Origin: Micromonospora sp. NBC_01740
GTDB lineage: Bacteria > Actinomycetota > Actinomycetes > Mycobacteriales > Micromonosporaceae
Direction of reading: 5' to 3'
Length of the DNA: 64,000 bases
Assembly: GCF_035920365.1 (NCBI RefSeq)
Contig: NZ_CP109150.1
Span: forward strand, 2,480,001 to 2,544,000
Positions 9,361 through 17,814 of this stretch are shown here, piece after piece. Below the pieces are notes generated by a model, which did no database searches, was not told where the DNA came from, and saw nothing but the letters and a program-made list of their open reading frames with translations. How positions within the stretch are numbered: the stretch's first letter is position 1; each line of letters opens with the position of its first letter. The position numbers and the translations under genes were made by a program.

Positions 9361-11379
9361 GTGGGTGACGTGCTGTGGACGCCGCCGGCGGACGTACGCG
9401 AGCGGTCCCGGATCGGAAGCTACCTGCGCTGGCTGCGTGAGCACCGGGGGCTGGACTTCGCCGACTACGACGAGCTGTGGCGCTGGTCGGTCACGGACCT
9501 GGACGCGTTCTGGCGGTCGGTCTGGGACCACTTCGAGGTGGTCGCGCACACCCCGCCGACCGCCACGCTGAGCGGCCGGGAGATGCCCGGGACCAGATGG
9601 TTCCCCGGCGCCACCCTCAACTACGCCGAGAACGTGCTGCGGATGCCGGGCCTGGCCGACGACGACCCGGTCGTCATCGCGCACGGCCAGACCCGGGCGC
9701 CGGTCACCCTCACCGCCGCCGAACTGCGCGAGCAGGTCCGCCGGGTGGCCGCCGGGCTGCGCCGGCTCGGCGTCACCGCCGGCGACCGGGTCGCCGCCTA
9801 CGCGCCCAACATCCCCGAGACGTACGTGCTGCTGCTCGCCACCAGCAGCCTGGGCGCGATCTTCTCCTCCTGCGCGCCGGAGTTCGGCACCCGCAGCGTC
9901 ACCGACCGGTGGCAGCAGATCGAGCCGAAGATCCTCGTCGCGGTGGACGGCTACCGCTACGGCGACAAGCCGGTCGACCGGCGCGGCGAGGTGGCCGCGA
10001 TCCGGGCCGCCCTGCCGTCGGTGAAGCACACCGTCGGCATCGCCTACCTCGACCCGGCCGGGGATCCGGCCACCGCGCCGTCCGGCGACGCTCCGGACCG
10101 GCCGGCGGGCGCGTTCGAGGGAGCGCTGGCCTGGTCGGAGCTGGCCGCCGACACCGACGAGCCGCTGACCTTCACGCCGGTCCCCTTCGACCACCCGCTC
10201 TACGTGCTCTACTCCTCCGGCACCACGGGGCTGCCGAAGCCGATCGTGCACGGCCACGGCGGCATCCTGCTGGAGCACCTGAAGATGCTCGCCCTGCACC
10301 ACGACCTGGGCCCGGCGGACCGGTTCTTCTGGTTCACCACCACCGGCTGGATGATGTGGAACTTCCTGGTCTCCGGGCCGGCGGTGGGCGCGGCGATCGT
10401 GCTCTTCGACGGCAACCCGGGCCACCCCGACCTGGGCGCCCTGTGGCGGCTGGCCGGGGAGACCGGCACCACGTACCTCGGCACGTCCGCGCCGTTCCTA
10501 CTGGCCTGCCGCAAGGCCGGGCTGGTGCCGAAGGAGACCGCCGACCTCTCCGCGCTGCGCGGGGTCGGCTCGACCGGCGCGCCGCTGCCCGCCGAGGGCT
10601 TCACCTGGGTGTACGAGACGGTCGGCGACGACCTCCAACTCCAGTCGCTCTCGGGCGGCACGGACGTCTGCACGGGCTTCGTCGGCGGCGTGCCGCTGCT
10701 GGCGGTGCACGCCGGTGAGATCACCTGCCGGGCGCTCGGCGCCAAGGTGGAGGCCCGTTCGGCCGACGGCACGCCGGTCGTCGGTGAGCTGGGCGAGCTG
10801 GTGATCACCGAGCCCATGCCGAGCATGCCGGTCGGCTTCTGGAACGACGCGGACGGCACCCGCTACCGGGAGGCGTACTTCGACCTGTACCCGGGCGTCT
10901 GGCGGCACGGCGACTGGATCACCATCAACGACCGGGGCGGCTGTGTGATCACGGGCCGTTCCGACGCCACCCTCAACCGGGGCGGCGTGCGGCTCGGCAC
11001 CGCCGAGTTCTATTCCGTGGTCGAGGGGCTCGACGAGGTCGTCGACTCGGTGGTCGTGCACCTGGAGGACGACGAGGGCGGCGCCGGTGAGCTGCTGCTG
11101 TTCGTGGTGCTCGCCGAGGGCCTGGAGCTGGACGACGCGATGCGGAAGAAGATCTGCCGCGAGCTGCGTACGGCGCTGTCGCCCCGGCACGTCCCGGACG
11201 AGATCCACCAGGTACGGGCCGTGCCGCGCACCCTGTCGGCGAAGAAGCTGGAGGTGCCGGTGAAGAAGATCCTCACGGGCACCCCGGTGGACTCGGCGGC
11301 GGCCAGGGGCGCCCTGGCCAACCCGGAGTCCCTCACGGCCTTCGCCACCCTCGCCCAGACCCGCACCCCCCGCCCCTGA
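9361..11379 (+). CDS. Acetoacetyl-CoA synthetase
   Basis: 672 residues from GTG 9361, matching the family length. It activates acetoacetate to acetoacetyl-CoA with ATP, feeding ketone or poly-hydroxybutyrate and acetyl-CoA metabolism. Adenylating-enzyme motifs are visible: YSSGTTGLPKPIVHGHGG (phosphate-binding loop), FWFTTTGWMMWNFLVSG, and the C-terminal lysine K628 in TLSAKKLEVPVKK that family members use for adenylation. The start is placed at 9361 because the family begins near LWTP and a GGGAGGG precedes it; an ATG at 9307 would add 18 residues of non-family sequence. It is monocistronic and ends at a hairpin region. Confidence 0.92.
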   Translation: MGDVLWTPPADVRERSRIGSYLRWLREHRGLDFADYDELWRWSVTDLDAFWRSVWDHFEVVAHTPPTATLSGREMPGTRWFPGATLNYAENVLRMPGLADDDPVVIAHGQTRAPVTLTAAELREQVRRVAAGLRRLGVTAGDRVAAYAPNIPETYVLLLATSSLGAIFSSCAPEFGTRSVTDRWQQIEPKILVAVDGYRYGDKPVDRRGEVAAIRAALPSVKHTVGIAYLDPAGDPATAPSGDAPDRPAGAFEGALAWSELAADTDEPLTFTPVPFDHPLYVLYSSGTTGLPKPIVHGHGGILLEHLKMLALHHDLGPADRFFWFTTTGWMMWNFLVSGPAVGAAIVLFDGNPGHPDLGALWRLAGETGTTYLGTSAPFLLACRKAGLVPKETADLSALRGVGSTGAPLPAEGFTWVYETVGDDLQLQSLSGGTDVCTGFVGGVPLLAVHAGEITCRALGAKVEARSADGTPVVGELGELVITEPMPSMPVGFWNDADGTRYREAYFDLYPGVWRHGDWITINDRGGCVITGRSDATLNRGGVRLGTAEFYSVVEGLDEVVDSVVVHLEDDEGGAGELLLFVVLAEGLELDDAMRKKICRELRTALSPRHVPDEIHQVRAVPRTLSAKKLEVPVKKILTGTPVDSAAARGALANPESLTAFATLAQTRTPRP

Positions 11380-11400
11380 CCCGCACTCCATCCCGCTCCC

Positions 11401-11458
11401 GCCCCGGCCGCGCGTTCGCCGCCCCGGCCGCGCGTCGCTGCCCCGGCCGCGCATCACT
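11401..11458. repeat. Three ~20-bp tandem repeats
   Basis: Three near-identical units begin GCCCCGGCCGCGC at 11401, 11421 and 11440, with diverged ends. They lie between the synthetase stop and the 21-base-arm hairpin at 11471. Confidence 0.7.
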
Positions 11459-11470
11459 GCGCCGGCGGGC

Positions 11471-11545
11471 GTCGATCATGCAGTTGTGGTGCCCCGCGAA
11501 AGAGGCGTAACGACGTCTTCCGTCCACCACAACTCCATGATCGAC
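11471..11545. terminator. Conserved 21-base-arm hairpin, copy A
   Basis: Arms 11471-11491 and 11525-11545 are complementary except for one C-C mismatch, with a 33-base loop. It sits between the convergent acetoacetyl-CoA synthetase and TIGR03089 genes, so a bidirectional terminator role is plausible. The arms begin GTCGATCATG and match copies at 21133 and 55777 in length and consensus. Confidence 0.75.
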
Positions 11546-11612
11546 GCCGAGGTGGGACGGGGCGGCCGAGGTGGGGTGGGGCGGGCTGGGTGTGGGTGGG
11601 AGGGGTGGGGCG

Positions 11613-12302
11613 TCAGGGGAGAGGGCGGGTCACCCGTTCCGTGGTGGTGCGGGTGGGGAGGGTGGACGGGTCGAGGTTGGCGCAGAGGACCGTGGTGGCG
11701 GTGGCGGTCAGCGGGGCGAGCAGCCAGTCGACCGGATCGGGATACCTCCCCGTGTCGATCAGGACCCGGTCGCCGGACGCGATGCCCAGTTCCGTGGCGC
11801 GGGCGGTCGCGCGGCCCAGCAGCGCCGCCTCGCCCGGGCCGCCGGGGGCGTACGGGCTGAAGTGGTCGCCGTGGGCGCGTACCTCCGACACGTAGTCGGC
11901 GAAGCCGGGCGGCACCTGGCGCATCGGCAGGGCGAACGGGTCGAGGGCGAGGACGTACCGCTCGCCCGCCGACCAGGCGTCCGCCTCGGCCACCCGGGTC
12001 GCGGCGGTGAAGAGCACGTCCACGTCGCCCGGCGTGTCGGCGACGGTCAGCCCCGCCGACCAGCAGCCGAGCAGCACCGCGGCGGTCTGCCAGTGCGGGG
12101 GCAGCAACACCCCGGCGACGTCGCCGGGGCCCACGGCCACCTCGTCGACGAGCAGGTTGGCCGTCTTGGCCACCCAGTTCGCCAGCGTGGCCCCGGAGAG
12201 CTCGGTCCGTTCGCCTGTGGCGTCGTCGTACCAGGTCAGCAGCGGTCGGGTCGGGTCGGTCGCGATCGCGTCGGCGAAGACCCGGGCAATGTTGTCGGCC
12301 AT
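11613..12302 (-). CDS. TIGR03089 family protein
   Basis: 229 residues from ATG 12302 (MADNIARVFADAIATDPTRP). It resembles the N-terminal part of AMP-binding adenylating enzymes: the WYDDATGERTELSGATLANW and NLLVDEVAVGPGDVAGVLLP segments align with that fold. It lacks the phosphate-binding loop, the adenylate-forming core and the catalytic lysine, so enzymatic activity is doubtful. Members are confined to actinobacteria and usually sit near sugar-nucleotide and F420 genes, as here (Rv3268 in M. tuberculosis is the counterpart I recall). A TATCGT hexamer lies eight bases before the ATG. A longer frame to 12425 exists, but the family start is 12302. Confidence 0.85.
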   Translation of the reverse strand: MADNIARVFADAIATDPTRPLLTWYDDATGERTELSGATLANWVAKTANLLVDEVAVGPGDVAGVLLPPHWQTAAVLLGCWSAGLTVADTPGDVDVLFTAATRVAEADAWSAGERYVLALDPFALPMRQVPPGFADYVSEVRAHGDHFSPYAPGGPGEAALLGRATARATELGIASGDRVLIDTGRYPDPVDWLLAPLTATATTVLCANLDPSTLPTRTTTERVTRPLP

Positions 12303-12398
12303 CGGCGCGAACGATACGCGCCCGGCGGCCGTACTCGATGACAGCGAGAAGTCGGCGTACCGTCGGGTCGCAGTCAGCGTCCGCGCCGGGCTCCGGCG

Positions 12399-12404
12399 TA
12401 GGCT
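12399..12404 (+). promoter_or_regulatory. -10 element of the glycosyltransferase gene
   Basis: TAGGCT lies about 48 bases before the GTG at 12453, leaving a short leader with an AAGGAG ribosome binding site at 12440-12445. Confidence 0.45.
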
Positions 12405-12452
12405 TGCCGGAGTGTTGTTCCCCACAGTTCCGTCAGTTCAAGGAGTCGCCCC

Positions 12453-13598
12453 GTGACCGCCGGCCGCCCGCCCCGCGTGCTCATCGACGCCACGAGTGTC
12501 CCCGTCGACCGTGGTGGTGTCGGTCGATACGTCGACGGCCTGCTCGGGGCCCTCGGCAAGGTGTGCGGATCGGGGGTGGACTTGGCCGTCGTCTGCCTGC
12601 GTACCGACCTGGAGCGCTACACCCGGATGCTGCCCGGTGCGGAGATCGTCCCGGCCCCGGCGGCCGTCGCGCACCGCCCCGCCCGGCTCGCCTGGGAGCA
12701 GACCGGCCTGCCGCTGCTCGCCCAGCAGGTGGGCGCGCAGGTGCTGCACTCGCCCTTCTACACCTGCCCGCTGCGCGCCGGCTGCCCCGTCACGGTGACC
12801 GTGCACGACGCGACGTTCTTCACCGAGCCGGAGCACTACGACAAGTCGCGGCGCACCTTCTTCCGCAGCGCGATCAAGACCTCGCTGCGCCGCGCCAACC
12901 GGGTGATCGTGCCGAGCAAGGCCACCCGGGACGAGCTGATCCGGCTGCTCGACGCGGACCCCACCCGGATCGACGTGGCCTACCACGGCGTCGACCACGC
13001 TGCCTTCCACGCGCCCGGCGACGAGGAGAAGGCCCGGGTCCGGGCCCGGCTGGGGCTCGGCGGCACCAACTACGTGGCCTTCCTCGGGGCCAAGGAGCCG
13101 CGCAAGAACGTGCCGAACCTGATCCGCGGCTGGGCCCGCGCGGTGGCCGACCGGGCGGATCCGCCGGCCCTGGTGATCGCCGGGGGCCAGGGGCACGACG
13201 ACGACATCGACCGTGCGGTGGCGGAGGTCCCGTCGCACCTGCGGCTGCTCCGTCCCGGCTATCTCCGCTACGCGGACCTGCCCGGCTTCCTCGGCGGGGC
13301 GCTGGTGGCCGCCTACCCGTCCTACGGGGAGGGTTTCGGCCTGCCGATCCTGGAGGCGATGGCGTGCGCCGCCCCGGTGCTCACCACGCCCCGGCTGTCG
13401 CTGCCGGAGGTGGGCGGCGACGCGGTCGCGTACACCAGCGAGGCGCCCGACCAGATCGCCACGGACCTGGCCGCGTTGCTCGACGACGAGCAGCGGCGGT
13501 TGTCCCTGGCCAAGGCCGGGTTCGACCGGGCCAAGGAGTTCACCTGGGAGTCCAGCGCCGAGGTGCACATCGCCGCCTGGAGCCGGGCCCGGGCCTGA
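12453..13598 (+). CDS. GT4-family glycosyltransferase (probable mannosyltransferase)
   Basis: 381 residues with a GT-B fold. The N-terminal domain opens with VLIDATSVPVDRGGVGRYV. The C-terminal nucleotide-sugar site carries the GT4 signature EGFGLPILEAMACAAPV with the paired glutamates of the E-x7-E motif. GTKEP-like GAKEPRKNVPNLI marks the domain junction. No signal or membrane segment is visible, so it acts at the cytoplasmic face. It lies 61 bp upstream of manC in the same direction, so GDP-mannose is the likely donor (inference). The acceptor could be a lipid-linked or cell-wall glycan. The start has AAGGAG seven bases upstream. Confidence 0.88.
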   Translation: MTAGRPPRVLIDATSVPVDRGGVGRYVDGLLGALGKVCGSGVDLAVVCLRTDLERYTRMLPGAEIVPAPAAVAHRPARLAWEQTGLPLLAQQVGAQVLHSPFYTCPLRAGCPVTVTVHDATFFTEPEHYDKSRRTFFRSAIKTSLRRANRVIVPSKATRDELIRLLDADPTRIDVAYHGVDHAAFHAPGDEEKARVRARLGLGGTNYVAFLGAKEPRKNVPNLIRGWARAVADRADPPALVIAGGQGHDDDIDRAVAEVPSHLRLLRPGYLRYADLPGFLGGALVAAYPSYGEGFGLPILEAMACAAPVLTTPRLSLPEVGGDAVAYTSEAPDQIATDLAALLDDEQRRLSLAKAGFDRAKEFTWESSAEVHIAAWSRARA

Positions 13599-13659
13599 CC
13601 GCCGTGGCCGGCGGCGCGAGAATGCGTCCCCGGTCAGGCGAATCGGGCATGATGTGCGG

Positions 13660-14751
13660 GTGATCTACGCCGTGATCCCGGCGGGTGGCAGTGGCACGAG
13701 ATTGTGGCCACTGTCCCGCGCCGGCCATCCCAAGTTCCTCCACCCGCTGACCGGCTCCGCCGCCTCGCTGCTCCAGGCGACGGTGGATCGGCTGGGTCCG
13801 CTGACCACCGCCGAACGCACCCTGGTGGTCACCGGGACCGCGCACGTGACGGCGGTGGCGCGCCAGCTCGCCGGGCTGCCGGAGGAGAACATCCTGGTCG
13901 AGCCCTCGCCCCGGGACTCGTGCGCGGCGATCGCCCTGGCCGCCGCGGTCATCGCGCGGCGCGACCCGGAGGCGGTGATGGGCTCCTTCGCCGCCGACCA
14001 CCTGATCGGTGACCCGGAGCGCTGGCGGGAGGTCGTCCGGGAGGCGGTACGCGGCGCCGAGCAGGGCCTGCTGATGACGGTCGGCATCACCCCGACCCGG
14101 GCCGAGACCGGCTACGGCTACCTCCAGACCGGCGACCCGGTCGACGGTGGCCCGCTGCGGCCGGTGGCCGAGTTCAAGGAGAAGCCGAGCGCCGAGGTCG
14201 CCGAGGCGTACCTGCGCTCTGGGCGGCACCTCTGGAACGCCAGCATGTTCGTGTGGCGGGTCGACGTGTTCCTCGCCGAGCTGGCTCGCCAGCAGCCCGC
14301 CCTGCACGCCGGGATCGTCGCGATCGCCGAGGCGTGGGGCACCGAGGAGCAGGACGACGTGCTCGGCACGGTCTGGCCGACGCTGCCGAAGATCTCCGTC
14401 GACTACGCGGTGATGGAGGGCGCGGCGACCGCCGGCCGGGTGGCGACCGTGCCGGGCGACTTCGGCTGGAACGACGTCGGTGACTTCCACACCCTGGGCG
14501 AGGTACTGCCCGCCGACGCGGACGGCAACGTGGTGCTCGGCGCCGACGCCAAGCCGGGGGTGCTGCTGCGGGACAGCGCCGGACTGGTGGTGGTGCCCCA
14601 CTCCGGGCGGCTGGTGGCCGCCGTCGGCGTGCGCGACCTGGTCATCGTCGACACCCCGGACGCGCTGCTGGTCTGCCCCCGCGACCGGGCGCAGGACGTG
14701 AAGAAGGTCGTCGACGAGCTCAAGGAACGGGGCGAAGAGGGGCTCGTCTGA
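13660..14751 (+). CDS. manC: Mannose-1-phosphate guanylyltransferase
   Basis: 363 residues. It makes GDP-mannose from mannose-1-phosphate and GTP. The nucleotidyltransferase signature VIPAGGSGTRLWPLSRAGHP is at the extreme N-terminus, and FKEKPSAEVAEAYL and GDFGWNDVGDF are conserved catalytic-region motifs. It lacks the C-terminal phosphomannose isomerase cupin found in bifunctional proteobacterial ManC, matching the short actinobacterial form (Rv3264c type). Isomerase and mutase are supplied by manA and manB at 45-50 kb. The start is GTG 13660 or GTG 13654; a weak CATGAT hexamer six bases before 13660 favours that one and a leaderless message. The 3' end overlaps the convergent NUDIX gene by 32 bp. 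Confidence 0.92.
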   Translation: MIYAVIPAGGSGTRLWPLSRAGHPKFLHPLTGSAASLLQATVDRLGPLTTAERTLVVTGTAHVTAVARQLAGLPEENILVEPSPRDSCAAIALAAAVIARRDPEAVMGSFAADHLIGDPERWREVVREAVRGAEQGLLMTVGITPTRAETGYGYLQTGDPVDGGPLRPVAEFKEKPSAEVAEAYLRSGRHLWNASMFVWRVDVFLAELARQQPALHAGIVAIAEAWGTEEQDDVLGTVWPTLPKISVDYAVMEGAATAGRVATVPGDFGWNDVGDFHTLGEVLPADADGNVVLGADAKPGVLLRDSAGLVVVPHSGRLVAAVGVRDLVIVDTPDALLVCPRDRAQDVKKVVDELKERGEEGLV

Positions 14752-15379
14752 GCGTCGCCAGGGCCGGGGCGACCAGGTGCGCCGTCCCGCCGGCCAGCGG
14801 CTCCGGCAGCCGGTCCGGCGGGAACCAGCCCAGCGCCTCGGACTCCTCGCTGACCCGCTCCACGGCCCCGGGCGGGGCGAGCACGGCGAAGCGCACGTCG
14901 TAATGCAGCGAGCCGCCCTGGCAGCTCACCGGGTGGATGTCGACGTCGATCGGGACGGGGTCGATCAGCAGGCCGGCGATGCCGGACTCCTCGCCGGCCT
15001 CGCGCAGGGCGGCGGCGGCGAGGGTCCGGTCGGCCGGCTCGCAGTGGCCGCCGAGTTGCACCCACCGCCGGAACTTGCCGTGCAGGCAGAGCAGCACCCG
15101 CGACCCGGTGGCGTCGAGCACCAGCGCGCTCGCCGTGACGTGCCCGGGCCGGTGCGCCCGGCTCATCGCCACCGGCCCGGCGGCCAGCAGCGCGACCGTC
15201 CGGTCGCGGGCCTCGGCGGCGGCCGGGCCGGTCGGCTCCCACCGGCTCAGCGTCGCGACGGCGTCGGCGTGCAGCGCCGCGTACACCTCGGCGTGCCGCG
15301 CCTCGTCCGTCTCGGCGGGCGCGGCCGCGTGCGGCTCCGCGTCCGTCGGTCGGGAGGCGGCGGTGGGGAAGTCGGCCAT
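14720..15379 (-). CDS. NUDIX hydrolase
   Basis: 219 residues. NUDIX proteins hydrolyse nucleoside diphosphates linked to another moiety. The box lies in QLGGHCEPADRTLAAAALRE plus AGEESGI: the REAGEESG half is canonical, while the loop before it is one residue longer than the textbook spacing, as in one large actinobacterial subgroup. An N-terminal helical region of about 85 residues precedes the fold. The ATG at 15379 lies six bases after TACAGT with no ribosome binding site, so it is probably leaderless. The 3' end overlaps manC antisense by 32 bp. The substrate is unknown. Confidence 0.88.
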   Translation of the reverse strand: MADFPTAASRPTDAEPHAAAPAETDEARHAEVYAALHADAVATLSRWEPTGPAAAEARDRTVALLAAGPVAMSRAHRPGHVTASALVLDATGSRVLLCLHGKFRRWVQLGGHCEPADRTLAAAALREAGEESGIAGLLIDPVPIDVDIHPVSCQGGSLHYDVRFAVLAPPGAVERVSEESEALGWFPPDRLPEPLAGGTAHLVAPALATLRRAPLRPVP

Positions 15380-15385
15380 GTCGAC

Positions 15386-15412
15386 ACTGTACGAGCCGAC
15401 GCTTCGTACCCT
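15386..15412. promoter_or_regulatory. Divergent leaderless promoters
   Basis: On the minus strand, TACAGT (15391-15386) is six bases before ATG 15379. On the plus strand, TACCCT (15407-15412) is six bases before GTG 15419. The two promoters point away from each other within 39 bp. Confidence 0.6.
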
Positions 15413-15418
15413 GGCCCG

Positions 15419-16453
15419 GTGACCCTGCGACTGTTGGAGTTCGTCGTGGCCGGCAACGAGGCCAGCGACCTGCTGCCGGTGCGCTCCGTGCCGCTGCTGC
15501 GGGCGCACGGTGCCCGGCGGGGCTTCTGGACCGTGCTCGACGAGGGGCCGGTGGAGCACTGCCTGGCCCTGCTGCTGGAGCTGGACGACGGCCGCTGGGT
15601 CGCCCACCACGTGGCCGCCGACGCCGGGGCCGAGAACGGCCGCACGGAGGACGGCGAGGCGCTCGCCCACCACGACGGCTGGGTGTACGTCTTCGGGTCC
15701 CACTTCGGTTCGAAAGCGGGACCGCTGCGCCCGCGACGCGCCTTCGTGGCCCGGTTCCGCGAGGACGACGCGGCGGCGGGCACCCTGCCGGTGCAGGTGG
15801 TGCGCAACCGGTTCCGGCTGCACCGGGCGGTCAACGACGCCCTGCTCGCGGCGGCGTTCACCCCGCTGCCGCCGGGCGAGCGGGTGCGGGCCCGGTTCAT
15901 CGGGGAGACCGTCGCCCGGGGCACCGCCCGGTCGAAGGGCTGGGTCAGCCGGCTCGTCCCCGACGACCTGCCGCTGAACGTGGAGGCGGCGGCCTTCACG
16001 CCGGCCGGCGGGGTCCTGCTCGGACTGCGGTTCCCGGTCACCGCCGACGGCGAGCCGATCCTGGTCGAGCTGACCGGTGTGCCGGAGATGTTCGACCCGG
16101 CGCCGAGCTGGCCGCGGGCGGCGGGGGCGTACGTCCTGACGGGAGTGACGCCGCCCGGCGCGCTGGCCGGCTTCCGGGCGATCACGCCCACGGAGGATGG
16201 CGGCTACGCGGCGATCGTCGGGTCGATCGACGCGCTGGGCAAGGGCTCGGTGCTGCTCGACGACCATCCGACCGGCGGCGAGGTCACCTCCCGGCACGTG
16301 CGGTTTCCCGCACTGGGCGACAAGCACCTGGTCCCCGGCGAGCTGGTGGCCGACCTGGCGCCGTTCCACCACGTGGAGGGGGTGGCCGAGTGGGACGGGC
16401 AGAGCTTCTACGTCACCGACGAGGACCATCGGGTGGCGCTCTGGGTCGCCTGA
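15419..16453 (+). CDS. Unrecognised conserved protein
   Basis: 344 residues, soluble, no signal peptide and no membrane segment. It is rich in short strands with regularly spaced glycines (for example PRRAFVARFREDD, LVPDDLPLNVEAAAFTPAGG, GVAEWDGQSFYVTDEDHRVA), which suggests a beta-rich or propeller-like fold. I did not recognise a family or catalytic motif. GTG 15419 lies six bases after TACCCT, so the message is probably leaderless; it diverges from the NUDIX gene. Codon use matches its neighbours, so there is no sign of recent transfer. Confidence 0.75.
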   Translation: MTLRLLEFVVAGNEASDLLPVRSVPLLRAHGARRGFWTVLDEGPVEHCLALLLELDDGRWVAHHVAADAGAENGRTEDGEALAHHDGWVYVFGSHFGSKAGPLRPRRAFVARFREDDAAAGTLPVQVVRNRFRLHRAVNDALLAAAFTPLPPGERVRARFIGETVARGTARSKGWVSRLVPDDLPLNVEAAAFTPAGGVLLGLRFPVTADGEPILVELTGVPEMFDPAPSWPRAAGAYVLTGVTPPGALAGFRAITPTEDGGYAAIVGSIDALGKGSVLLDDHPTGGEVTSRHVRFPALGDKHLVPGELVADLAPFHHVEGVAEWDGQSFYVTDEDHRVALWVA

Positions 16454-16679
16454 GCTGTGGTGGACCGGCGGCCGGACGACACCTCCGCGGAACACGGCCG
16501 CAGACCCTCGTGGTGCCGCCCGGTCGCCGGTCTCTCCCCGTCCCCCGGGTGCCCGTTTCCAGGCGCGTCGGGTGACGTGCCCGCCCCCGTGTACGGGCAG
16601 TGAGAGCATGCCGAACGGCCCCCGGAGGCGTCGAGGTCTTTCAGTCCACGCTTAAAGACGGAGATAAGTGCCGGCCAGG

Positions 16680-16685
16680 TACAGT
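16680..16685 (+). promoter_or_regulatory. Candidate -10 of the winged-helix regulator gene
   Basis: TACAGT lies 50 bases before the ATG at 16735. The rest of the 281-bp gap after 16453 shows no gene. Confidence 0.35.
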
Positions 16686-16734
16686 GCAAACGGTTGCCAG
16701 GCATCCCCTCTGCCGGGCGACGCGGGAGCCGTCC

Positions 16735-17739
16735 ATGCTGAAGATCTACTTTTCCGCCGAGGACATCCTCCGGACCCGGGTGGCTCCGGCGGCGGATCCG
16801 GTGTGGGAGCTGGTTCTCAGCCTGCACCTGCTGCCCGGCCGTGGCCGGGATCCGCTGCTGGCGGGCTGGCGGCGTAGCGTCACGCGAGGGCTGCGCGAGG
16901 TCAGTGACTCGGCGGGACTGCGCCTCCTGCTGACGCTCAACCCGCCCCGCGGCTACTTTCCCGACTTCCTCACCCCGTACGAGAGCGTTTCGGGGTTCGA
17001 CGCCGGCATGGAGGCGGTCCGCAGCACCCCCACGGCCCTGCTGCAACGCGACCTGGCGCTGCTCGCCGCCAACAGTGCCCTGCCCGTCGGCGCCGGGGCG
17101 CTGGCCCGGGGGGAGCCGGACATCCTGCGCGGTCTGACCGGCGCGATGGAGCGCTACCGGGGCCTGGCGATCGACCCGTACTGGACCCGGATCCAGGCCG
17201 CGGTGGAGGCCGACCGGTCGCGGCGGGCCCGCGCCCTGCTCGACGGCGGGGTGGAGGGGCTGCTGGCCAGCATGCGGCCCGCCATGCGCTGGGAGGCCGG
17301 CATGCTGGAGATCCGCGACTACCCGCACAGCCGGGAGCTGCACCTGGGCGGGCGCGGCCTGCTGCTGGTGCCGTCGTTCTTCTGCGCGGCCACGCCGGTC
17401 GCCCTGCTCGATCCGGCGCTGCCCCCGGTCCTCGTCTATCCGGTGGACCGGCTCGGCGGCCTGCTGCCGGCCCCCGGCGAGGGCGGCGGCCCCGGTGCGT
17501 CGGATCCGGGTCGGGAGGCGCTGGCCGCGCTGCTCGGCCGGACCCGGGCCGCAGTGCTGGCGGCCAGCGACGACGGCTGCACCACCGGCGAGGTGGCCCG
17601 CCGGCTCAACATCTCGGCCGCCGCCGCGAGCCAGCACACCACCGTGCTGCGCAACGCCGGCCTCCTGGTCAGCCAGCGCGACCGCAACACCGTCCTGCAC
17701 ACTCTGACCCCGTTGGGGCGGGCGATGCTCAACTCCTGA
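16735..17739 (+). CDS. Winged-helix transcriptional regulator (ArsR-like C-terminal domain)
   Basis: 334 residues. The last 75 residues form a helix-turn-helix: LAASDDGCTTGEVARRLNIS, then AAAASQHTTVLRNAGLLVSQ and a wing ending in TVLHTLTPLGRAML, as in ArsR-type regulators. The first 250 residues are a separate globular region of unknown function with an acyl- or ligand-sensing role possible but unproven. Long regulators of this build are numerous in Streptomyces and Micromonospora. ATG 16735 has GGGAG six bases upstream. It stands alone, convergent with fbiB, and its target is not evident. Confidence 0.85.
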   Translation: MLKIYFSAEDILRTRVAPAADPVWELVLSLHLLPGRGRDPLLAGWRRSVTRGLREVSDSAGLRLLLTLNPPRGYFPDFLTPYESVSGFDAGMEAVRSTPTALLQRDLALLAANSALPVGAGALARGEPDILRGLTGAMERYRGLAIDPYWTRIQAAVEADRSRRARALLDGGVEGLLASMRPAMRWEAGMLEIRDYPHSRELHLGGRGLLLVPSFFCAATPVALLDPALPPVLVYPVDRLGGLLPAPGEGGGPGASDPGREALAALLGRTRAAVLAASDDGCTTGEVARRLNISAAAASQHTTVLRNAGLLVSQRDRNTVLHTLTPLGRAMLNS

Positions 17740-17742
17740 GCG

Positions 17743-17773
17743 CGCCCGGGTGCCGTCAGCCGGGTCCCGGGCG
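17743..17773. terminator. Inverted repeat between convergent genes
   Basis: An 8-base inverted repeat CGCCCGGG/CCCGGGCG (17743-17750, 17766-17773) lies immediately after the regulator stop and 42 bp before the end of fbiB. It is weak compared with others in the window. Confidence 0.4.
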
Positions 17774-17814
17774 AGGGACGGCTGGTGATTGTGCCCCTGC
17801 CCGCCCGGGCGCCG